From the NCBI GenBank assembly GCA_963767285.1, contig CAVYDJ010000002.1, forward strand, positions 744,001 to 808,000: a stretch of DNA of 64,000 bases. Direction: 5' to 3'. This stretch comes from WHSW01 sp963767285 (GTDB taxonomy: Bacteria; Actinomycetota; Thermoleophilia; Solirubrobacterales; 70-9). The position numbers and the translations under genes were made by a program. Each line of letters starts with the position of its first letter. Positions within the stretch are counted from its first letter, which is position 1. This document shows positions 49,590 to 56,354 of the stretch, in pieces. A model generated the notes under the pieces. The model did not search any database. It worked only from the letters and a program-made list of their open reading frames with translations, and was not told the DNA's origin.

Positions 49590-50489
49590 GTGGCGGACCA
49601 GCGCGACCTCGAGTTCACCTACTCGCTGATCGACCGGATCTTCCGGCTGAGCCTCGGCGAGATGGCCGACTTCAGCGGCGCCAAGTACGACGGCGACTTC
49701 TCCCTGACGCTCGAGCAGGCGCAGCGCCGAAAGCACGAGTACGTCGCCGAGTCGATCGGGATCGAGCCCGGCCGGCGGGTGCTGGACGTCGGCTGCGGCT
49801 GGGGGCCGCTGCTCAACTTCATCCGCGAGCGCGAGGCCGACGGGGTGGGGGTGACCCTGTCATCCGCGCAGGCGGAGGCCTGTCGCCGGAACGGGCTCGA
49901 CGCGCGGATCACGGATGCGCGCCAGGTCACCCGCGAGAGCTTCGGCGAGTTCGACGCGCTTGCCAGCCTCGGCGCCTTCGAGCACTTCTGCTCGTTCGAC
50001 GACTACCACGCCGGGCGCCAGGAGGCGGTCTACGAGGAGCTGTTCGGAAACCTCGCCGGGCTGCTGCCAGACAACGGTCGCCTCTACCTGCAGACGATGG
50101 TCTTCGGCCGCAACATGATCGACCCCGACGAGGCCTCGATCGACGCCCCGCGCGACTCCGACGAGTGGATCCTGGCGCTGATGATTCACCAGTTCCCGGG
50201 CTCGCTCCTGCCGTTCGGCCACGAGCAGATCGTGAAGACGGCGGCGCCGCACTTCCGCCTCGTCTCGGCCGAGAGCGGGCGGCTCGACTACATCGAGACG
50301 ATCAGGCAGTGGCGCGCCCGGTTCGCCGAGCCGAGCTGGCGCAAGACGTTGCTCAAGACCCGCCTCGTGCCCCGCTATCTGACCAGCCCCAACTTCCGCC
50401 TCGCCTTCACCTCCGGCGTCAGCGCCAACAGCATCTGCTTCGAGCGCGAGCTGCTCGACCACTTCCGGCTCGTCTTCGAAAAGGCCTGA
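49590..50489 (+). CDS. Cyclopropane-fatty-acyl-phospholipid synthase-like SAM methyltransferase
   Basis: 299-aa class I methyltransferase related to CFA synthases and mycolic acid cyclopropane synthases. AdoMet motif VLDVGCGWGPLLNFI, GVGVTLSSAQAEACRRNGL (the TLS-x-Q signature of the CFA family), FDALASLGAFEHF (catalytic-loop equivalent), and YLQTMVFGRNMI. The C-terminal WRARFAEPSWRKTLLKTRLV is the usual helical lid. It would modify unsaturated acyl chains or a related lipid. GTG 49590 lies 9 nt after TAGGCT. Together with the desaturase at 4029 it hints at active membrane-lipid tailoring, though the two are far apart. Confidence 0.85.
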   Translation: MADQRDLEFTYSLIDRIFRLSLGEMADFSGAKYDGDFSLTLEQAQRRKHEYVAESIGIEPGRRVLDVGCGWGPLLNFIREREADGVGVTLSSAQAEACRRNGLDARITDARQVTRESFGEFDALASLGAFEHFCSFDDYHAGRQEAVYEELFGNLAGLLPDNGRLYLQTMVFGRNMIDPDEASIDAPRDSDEWILALMIHQFPGSLLPFGHEQIVKTAAPHFRLVSAESGRLDYIETIRQWRARFAEPSWRKTLLKTRLVPRYLTSPNFRLAFTSGVSANSICFERELLDHFRLVFEKA

Positions 50490-50494
50490 ATCCC

Positions 50495-50510
50495 CTCAAG
50501 CCCGCTTGAG
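50495..50510. repeat. Perfect inverted repeat CTCAAG-CCCG-CTTGAG
   Basis: A 6-bp perfect inverted repeat flanked by CCC/GGG, 5 nt after the methyltransferase stop and immediately ahead of a CATACT box (50516-50521). Either a terminator or an operator of the partner-switching operon. Confidence 0.45.
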
Positions 50511-50528
50511 ACGGGCATACTTCGCCTC

Positions 50529-50924
50529 ATGCAGGCCGCCGCGAAGGATCGCGACGAGGTGAAGCTCGAATTACCGTCGGACCCGCGCAGCATCAAGCGG
50601 GCGCGCGACGCCGTCGCCGAGCTCGCCGAGCGCGCCGGCGTACCGGTCAGCGACGTCAAGCTCGCGGTCAGCGAGGCGGTCTCGAACTCGATCACGCATG
50701 CCTTTCGCGATCGCGACGCCGGCACGATCTCGGTCCGGGCGCGAACCGAGGGCGACAAGCTGATCGTCGTGGTCGCCGACGACGGCAGCGGGATGCGGCC
50801 GAACGTGAACAGCCCCGGCCTGGGTTTCGGGATCTCGCTGATCACGAAGATGGCCGGTGACGTCCGCTTCGATTCGTCGCCCGCCGGCCTGACGGTCTCG
50901 ATGAGCTTCGGCGGGTCCGGATGA
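50529..50924 (+). CDS. RsbW-like anti-sigma/serine-kinase ATPase
   Basis: 131-aa HATPase_c_2 protein. N-box LAVSEAVSNSITHAFRDRD, G1 box VVADDGSGM, and G2 box GLGFGISLITKMAGDV, so ATP binding is intact. In partner-switching systems such a protein binds and silences a sigma factor and phosphorylates an STAS antagonist. The STAS gene begins within its stop (ATGA at 50921-50924) and the phosphatase follows, so the whole regulatory circuit is here. No sigma factor gene lies in the window. ATG 50529 has no Shine-Dalgarno and follows CATACT by 7 nt. Confidence 0.9.
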   Translation: MQAAAKDRDEVKLELPSDPRSIKRARDAVAELAERAGVPVSDVKLAVSEAVSNSITHAFRDRDAGTISVRARTEGDKLIVVVADDGSGMRPNVNSPGLGFGISLITKMAGDVRFDSSPAGLTVSMSFGGSG

Positions 50925-51286
50925 GGGACGCGGAGGTCGGCACGCTGCGGATCTCGGTCGAGCGGCTCGAGCCGGTGACCGTGGTGCGCGCCGAGGGCGA
51001 GGTCGACCTCGACAACGCCGAGCGGCTGACCGCGGCGCTGCGCACGGCCGCCGCCGATCAGGGTGACCGGATCGCCCTCGACCTGCTCGGCGTCCCGTTC
51101 ATGGACTCGAGCGGCCTGAAGGCGCTGCTGGTCGCCGCGGCCGACCTGGGCGACCGCCTCTGCCTGGTGCTGAGCCCCGGCGCGCCGGTCGCGCGGCTGC
51201 TCGAGCTCGCCGAGCTGCGGGATAGGTTCGCGATTTACGACAGCGTCGAGGCGGCCCTCGGGGGCCCGCCGGACGGAGCCCCGTGA
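50921..51286 (+). CDS. STAS-domain anti-sigma factor antagonist
   Basis: 121-aa STAS protein. The phosphoacceptor Ser is in FMDSSGLKALLVAAADLG. It begins TLRISVERLEPVTVVRAEGE and VDLDNAERL, the RsbV/SpoIIAA core. It should be phosphorylated by the kinase encoded just upstream and dephosphorylated by the PP2C encoded just downstream. Start and stop both overlap the neighbours (ATGA and GTGA), so the three proteins are made in fixed ratio. Confidence 0.92.
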   Translation: MRDAEVGTLRISVERLEPVTVVRAEGEVDLDNAERLTAALRTAAADQGDRIALDLLGVPFMDSSGLKALLVAAADLGDRLCLVLSPGAPVARLLELAELRDRFAIYDSVEAALGGPPDGAP

Positions 51287-53430
51287 GCTCGGCGGCGCTG
51301 ACGGGCGATCAGCTCGCTGCGCTCGTCGAGTATTCCGACGACGCGATCCTGAGCAAGGACCGCAACGCGATCATCACCAGCTGGAACCCGGCCGCCGAGC
51401 GGATCTACGGGTACACGGCGGATGAGGCGATCGGCCAGCCGATCTCGATCCTGATCCCCCCGCACCGCGCCGGCGAAGAGCGCCACATCCTTGACCGGGT
51501 GCTGAGGGGCGAGCGGGTGGACCACTACGAGACCGAGCGCCTGACCAAGCATGGCCGGCTCAAGGTCCTCTCGCTGACCGTCTCGCCGATCTATGACGAG
51601 GCCGGCGAGGTTGTCCGCGCCTCGGTCATCGCCCGCGATATCACCGCCAGCCACCGCTCGCGGCAGCTCAGCGAGCGCCTCCAGGCGCTGACGACCGCGC
51701 TGTCGATGGAGATCGACTCCGAACGGACCATCGAGGTGCTGCTGGAGCAGACGCTCGGAGCGCTTGGTGCCGCCGCCGGAAGCGTCGGCATCCTGCGGCA
51801 GGGGACGGCCGAGGTGGAGCTCGTCGGCGCGATGGGCCACTCCGAGGACCGCATCGGGGCGTGGAAGCGCTTCCCGCTCGCGGCACGGGTGCCGATGTCC
51901 GAGGCGATCCGGCGCAACGAGCCGGTCTGGACGACGTCGGCCGCGGAGCTGTCCGAGGACTACCCCGATCTCAGCGCCGAGGAGATCCGCTTCGACGCGC
52001 TCGCGGTCATCCCGCTGGCGGTCGACGGAAAGCCGTTGGGCGCCCTTTCACTCAGCTTCGCGGAACCCCGCGAGTTCGACCCCGAGGAGCGGACCTTCCT
52101 CGCGGCGGCGGCGCAGCAGGCCGCGCATATGCTCGAGCGCGCGAGGCTGTTCGATGCCGAGCGGGCGGCCGCCGAGCGACTCTCGTTCCTCGCCGACGCC
52201 AGCGACGTGCTGGCACGGTCGCTCGACGTCGACGCCGCGCTGGGCGGGCTCGCACAGCTGGCGGTCGACCGGTTCGCGGACTGGTGCGGGATCGAGCTGG
52301 TGGACGATTCCGGCGCCCTGCGCAGCGCGGCCGTCGCGCACAGGGACCCGGATCGGGTCGCGCTGGCACGGGAGCTCCGTGACCGCTATCCAATCGACGA
52401 GAGCGCCAAGATCGGAGCGGCAAACGTGGTCCGGACCGGCGAGTCGGAGCTTTATCCGGAGATCAGCGACGAGCTGCTGACGGCATCGGCGCGCGACGAA
52501 GAGCACCTGCGCCTCACCCGCGAGCTCGGCCTCGTGTCGGCGATGATCGTCCCGTTGCGAGCACCGGCGAGGACGCTCGGCGCCCTGACGCTCGTCTCCG
52601 CCGAGTCGGGCCGGCACTACGACGCGAGCGACCTGACCCTGGCCGAGGACCTGGCCCGGCGCGCGGCCCTCGCCATCGACAACGCGCTGCTCTACCGCCG
52701 CGAGCACGAGGCGGCGGTGACCTTGCAACGGGCGCTGCTCCCGGAGTCGCTGCCCGAGGTGTCCGGGATCGAGTTCGCGGCTCGCTACGAGCCTGCGGCG
52801 CCCGGACTAGAGGTGGGCGGCGACTGGTACGAGGTCGTGGTTCGGGACGACGGCACCTTCGGGATCATGATCGGCGACGTCGCGGGCCGCGGGATCCGGG
52901 CCGCGTCGACGATGGGCCGGCTGCGCCCCGCGATGCGCGGTTTCGTCGCCGATGGCCACCCGCCGGCCGAGGTCATGCGGCGCCTCGACAGCCTGATCAA
53001 GGAGGCCGGGCGGCCGGAGCTGACGACCGTCTTCTACCTCGAGTACGACCCACGGACCGGAGCCGCGGAGTACGTCCGGGCCGGACACCCACCCGCGATG
53101 CTGCGCCGCCCGGACGGGTCGACCGAGGAGCTGCGCGGCACGGGCACGCCACCGCTCGGGATCCTGCCCGAGATCGAGTTCGTCGTTCACAGCGTCGCGA
53201 TCCCGCCCGGAACCCTGGTGCTGCTCTACACGGATGGCCTGATCGAGCGCCGCGGCGAGGACCTCGAGAGCGCCCTGGCCCGGCTGCGCGAGACGCTAGC
53301 CGGCTGCTCGATGGGGGCCGCCCGCTGCCTCGACGAGCTTGCCGAGACCTACGGCGCCGAGATGGTTCCCGACGACGTCGCGATGTTGGCGATGGCCGTC
53401 TCCCCGAACGGCGTCAGCGCAGCGACCTGA
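51283..53430 (+). CDS. PAS-GAF-GAF sensor with PP2C (SpoIIE/RsbU) phosphatase
   Basis: 715-aa cytoplasmic sensor phosphatase. PAS domain at about 8-120 (LVEYSDDAILSKDRNAIITS), then GAF (about 145-285, FPLAARVPMSEAIRRNEPVW), a second GAF (about 300-470) and a C-terminal PP2C domain: GLEVGGDWYEVVVRDDGTFG, IGDVAGRGIRAAS, YVRAGHPPAMLRRPDG and VLLYTDGLIERRGE carry the metal-binding Asp residues. It would dephosphorylate the STAS antagonist in response to a small ligand, light or redox signal and so release a sigma factor. GTG 51283 overlaps the STAS stop. Its 3' end overlaps the convergent gene by 17 nt. Confidence 0.93.
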   Translation: MSSAALTGDQLAALVEYSDDAILSKDRNAIITSWNPAAERIYGYTADEAIGQPISILIPPHRAGEERHILDRVLRGERVDHYETERLTKHGRLKVLSLTVSPIYDEAGEVVRASVIARDITASHRSRQLSERLQALTTALSMEIDSERTIEVLLEQTLGALGAAAGSVGILRQGTAEVELVGAMGHSEDRIGAWKRFPLAARVPMSEAIRRNEPVWTTSAAELSEDYPDLSAEEIRFDALAVIPLAVDGKPLGALSLSFAEPREFDPEERTFLAAAAQQAAHMLERARLFDAERAAAERLSFLADASDVLARSLDVDAALGGLAQLAVDRFADWCGIELVDDSGALRSAAVAHRDPDRVALARELRDRYPIDESAKIGAANVVRTGESELYPEISDELLTASARDEEHLRLTRELGLVSAMIVPLRAPARTLGALTLVSAESGRHYDASDLTLAEDLARRAALAIDNALLYRREHEAAVTLQRALLPESLPEVSGIEFAARYEPAAPGLEVGGDWYEVVVRDDGTFGIMIGDVAGRGIRAASTMGRLRPAMRGFVADGHPPAEVMRRLDSLIKEAGRPELTTVFYLEYDPRTGAAEYVRAGHPPAMLRRPDGSTEELRGTGTPPLGILPEIEFVVHSVAIPPGTLVLLYTDGLIERRGEDLESALARLRETLAGCSMGAARCLDELAETYGAEMVPDDVAMLAMAVSPNGVSAAT

Positions 53431-54661
53431 TCCAGTCGGTGCGCACGCGGCCCATGCGGACGCGCTGCGGGTGGTCGCCCACCGGGATGTGGGCGATCTC
53501 CTTGCGCTTGCGGTAGGAGATGACCGAGATCGAGTCGGTCCCGCTCCAGGAGACGAAGCACCGCCTGCCGTTGTTGGAGGTCGTCGACCAGTAGGGCTTC
53601 TCGCCGAGGTTCAGGCGCTTGAAGCGGAAGCTCTTGCGGGAGACGATCGCCGCGTAGTCGGACATCGTCCCGGCGACGCAGAGGCGCTTGCCGTCGCCGC
53701 TCATCGCGATCCCGTGGTGGGCGGAGTCGAGCAGGTACTGCTCTTGTGGCAGGTCCTGGATCCCGTCGGCGATGGGCAGGTTTGCGACCCGGGTGACCCG
53801 GTCCTGCTTGAAGCTGTACTCGACGAAGCCGTGGAAGAAGGAGACCTGGAAGTAGACCTTCTTCTCGTCCGGCGACAGGGCCATCGGCCGCACCGCGGAG
53901 CTCATGCCCGGGTAGCCGGCCTCGGCGAGCTTCTGGCCCATGTCGATCCGCTCGAGGACCTCGAAGGTGTCGGCGTCGACGATCTGGAACCAGCGGTCGC
54001 CCTTGCTCGTGTCCACGGTCGGGTCGTCGGCCGGCGTGTAGACCAGGCCGATCGAGGCGTGGTAGATCAGCTCACCGTCGGCCGAGTATGTGTTCTCGTG
54101 CGGCGAGTCGCCGGAGGGGAAGCGCCCGATCTCCTCGCCCGTCTGGGTGTCGAGGATGTGGACGACGTTGCCGGTCGATGCCGAGACGGCGACCTGGGTG
54201 CCGTCAGGCGAGAGCGCCATGTGGTCGGAACGCTGCCCGTCGACGACGAAGCGCCAGACGATCTCGCCGCTGGCGATGTCGATTCCGACGACGTCGGCGA
54301 AGCTGGGCCGCGAGACGACCAGCAGCCGCCCGTCGTTGCTGGAGTACATGTCGTCGACGAACTGGTCGTTGCCCTCTCCGATCAGCTCACGGATCGCGAG
54401 GAAGTAACCGAGCCGCACCGGGTTGGTGGCGATCTCGGCCATCCGCTCGTCGTAGTCGGGGATGATGTTGAGCCGGGCGATGCGGTGGAAATCGCCGTAC
54501 GGCTGGATCACGTCGGCGGTTCCCTCCCAGTTGTTGCCGACGAAGATCACGGAGCGGGTGTCGCGCTCGGTCGGCGGGACCCTGGCCGCGGCCGGGCTCG
54601 CGGCGAGCAGGGCGAAGAGGACGACCGAAGCCGCAATGAGTGGTCTCGCGAAGGGGCGCAT
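53414..54661 (-). CDS. Secreted YncE/WD40-like beta-propeller protein
   Basis: 415-aa protein with signal peptide (PLIAASVVLFALLAASPAAA). Propeller blades include LLVVSRPSFADVVGIDIASG, HMALSPDGTQVAVSAST, GNVVHILDTQTGEEIGRF, MALSPDEKKVYFQVSFFHGF, GIAMSGDGKRLCVAGTMSDY and VSWSGTDSISVISYRKRKEI. This resembles YncE/quinoprotein-like propellers. No quinone-binding residues can be confirmed. TATCGT lies 12 nt before ATG 54661, a possible -10. It is divergent from the MFS gene at 54718, 56 nt away. Confidence 0.85.
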   Translation of the reverse strand: MRPFARPLIAASVVLFALLAASPAAARVPPTERDTRSVIFVGNNWEGTADVIQPYGDFHRIARLNIIPDYDERMAEIATNPVRLGYFLAIRELIGEGNDQFVDDMYSSNDGRLLVVSRPSFADVVGIDIASGEIVWRFVVDGQRSDHMALSPDGTQVAVSASTGNVVHILDTQTGEEIGRFPSGDSPHENTYSADGELIYHASIGLVYTPADDPTVDTSKGDRWFQIVDADTFEVLERIDMGQKLAEAGYPGMSSAVRPMALSPDEKKVYFQVSFFHGFVEYSFKQDRVTRVANLPIADGIQDLPQEQYLLDSAHHGIAMSGDGKRLCVAGTMSDYAAIVSRKSFRFKRLNLGEKPYWSTTSNNGRRCFVSWSGTDSISVISYRKRKEIAHIPVGDHPQRVRMGRVRTDWIRSLR

Positions 54662-54705
54662 CCTGCGCCGGAAACGATAGCCACGCCCGCCGCCCTGAGT
54701 CGCAA

Positions 54706-54711
54706 TAGGAT
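54706..54711 (+). promoter_or_regulatory. TAGGAT -10-like box 6 nt before GTG 54718
   Basis: TANNNT at leaderless spacing for the second MFS gene. Confidence 0.45.
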
Positions 54712-54717
54712 CGCGCC

Positions 54718-56319
54718 GTGAGCTCGCGCGCCCGTACGGAGACCCTGGTCGCGATGGTCTGCGCCGCGGGCATCGTGCAGCTGCCGACCGCGGCGATCGT
54801 CGTCGCCCTGCCGACGATCCACGCCGAGTTCGACACCTCGCTGGCCGAGCTGCAGTGGGCGGTGACCGCCTTCTACATCCCGTTCTCGGCGCTGCTGATC
54901 GCCGCCGGGCGGCTCGCCGACATCTTCGGGCGCCGGATGCTGCTGTTCGGCGGCTGCGCGCTGTTCGCCGGCGGCTCGGCGATCGCCGCCCTGGCGCCCG
55001 ACGCGCAGTTCCTGATCCTCGGGATCGCGCTCTCGGGGATCGGCGGGGCGGCGCTGATGCCGGCGTCGATGTCGCTGCTGACGAACGTGTTCACGGGCGA
55101 GAAGCGGGGGTTTGCGATCGGCATGTGGGGGGCGGCGACCGAGCTCGTCTCGGGGATCGGCGTGCTGGTCGGCGGGGTGCTGACCGGCCAGCTCTCCTGG
55201 CGCTGGATCTTCGTGGTCAACATCCTCTTCGCAATCCTGATCGTCGTCCTGGCGCGGGCCGGGACGCCGGAGTCACGGGACCCGAACGCGTCCCGCAAGG
55301 TCGACGTCCCTGGTGCGACATTGATCGCGACCGGCCTGACCGCCATCACCCTGGCGCTGATCCAGGGAGCGACCTGGGGCTGGGACTCGCCGGCGATCGT
55401 CTGCCTGCTGGTCGGCGGGGTGGCGGCGTTCGTCGCCTTCGTGATCGTGGAGCGGCGGACCGAGAACCCGCTGATCAACCTCGACTTCTTCAAGAACCGC
55501 AACTTCACCGGCGCGACGACGACGATCTTCGTGATCGACTTCTCGTTCGGGGCGATGCTGTTCTTCCTTCCCGAGTACTTCCAGGACATCCTCGGCTACA
55601 CGCCGACCGAGACCGGGGCCCTGCTGTTGCCGCTCACCGCGTTGATGGTGATCGCCTCGCCGCTGGGCGGCAAGATCGCCGCGCGGGTCGGGCCGCGGCC
55701 GCCGATCGTCATCGGGCTGACCGGGATGCTGATCGCGATCTACTGGATCTCGACGCTCGACCTCACGACGACCTACTCCGACCTCTGGATCCCGACCGCG
55801 ATCATGGGGTTCGGGATCGGCCTCGCCCTCACCCCGATGAACCTGGCGGCGATGAACGCGGTCTCGCGCAACCACGCGGGCGCCGCCTCCGGGATCCTGG
55901 TCACGCTCAGCGGCCTGGGCGCGACGCTCGGCGTCGCCGTGACCGGGGCGATCTTCGGCGAGCTGCAGACCCAGAACACGATCGACGAGGTCGGCGACCA
56001 GGGGGTGACGGTCGGCCGGGACGCGGCGCTCGAGCTGGAGGGTGTCCTGTCCGGGACGCCCGGCGCCCAGCACGAGCTCGACAAGCTCGCCGGCCATGAC
56101 GTGGCCGGGATCGAGAACGCTGTCCGCGAGGCGTTCATCTCCGCGCTCGGAACGAGCCTCAAGATCTCCGCGGCGCTCGTCCTGGCCGGGATCGTGCTCG
56201 CGGTCGCGCTGCTGCGCAAGTCGGAGCCGGCCGACGCCGAGCCGATCGCGGAGCTCGCGCCCTCGGTGACACCGCGCCCGGCGCCCCGCGGAACCGTCCG
56301 CGAGCCCGCCGCCGAGTAG
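54718..56319 (+). CDS. DHA2-like MFS transporter, second copy
   Basis: 533-aa membrane protein with about 14 TM helices. Motif A GRLADIFGRRMLLFGG and motif C-like AATELVSGIGVLVGGVLTGQ mark an EmrB/QacA-like exporter. TM1 reads IVQLPTAAIVVALPTIHAEF and lacks the Asp of the LDxTIVNVALP motif found in the copy at 45527, so proton coupling may differ. The C-terminal 60 residues are soluble and Pro/Glu-rich. GTG 54718 follows TAGGAT by 6 nt. The 35-nt gap to the next gene contains that gene's own TAGCTT box. Substrate unknown. Confidence 0.9.
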   Translation: MSSRARTETLVAMVCAAGIVQLPTAAIVVALPTIHAEFDTSLAELQWAVTAFYIPFSALLIAAGRLADIFGRRMLLFGGCALFAGGSAIAALAPDAQFLILGIALSGIGGAALMPASMSLLTNVFTGEKRGFAIGMWGAATELVSGIGVLVGGVLTGQLSWRWIFVVNILFAILIVVLARAGTPESRDPNASRKVDVPGATLIATGLTAITLALIQGATWGWDSPAIVCLLVGGVAAFVAFVIVERRTENPLINLDFFKNRNFTGATTTIFVIDFSFGAMLFFLPEYFQDILGYTPTETGALLLPLTALMVIASPLGGKIAARVGPRPPIVIGLTGMLIAIYWISTLDLTTTYSDLWIPTAIMGFGIGLALTPMNLAAMNAVSRNHAGAASGILVTLSGLGATLGVAVTGAIFGELQTQNTIDEVGDQGVTVGRDAALELEGVLSGTPGAQHELDKLAGHDVAGIENAVREAFISALGTSLKISAALVLAGIVLAVALLRKSEPADAEPIAELAPSVTPRPAPRGTVREPAAE

Positions 56320-56342
56320 GTCCGTACCTTCGAAATTGGCGG

Positions 56343-56348
56343 TAGCTT
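56343..56348 (+). promoter_or_regulatory. TAGCTT -10-like box 6 nt before GTG 56355
   Basis: TANNNT at leaderless spacing for the hydrolase/synthetase fusion gene. Confidence 0.45.
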
Positions 56349-56354
56349 CCGCAC

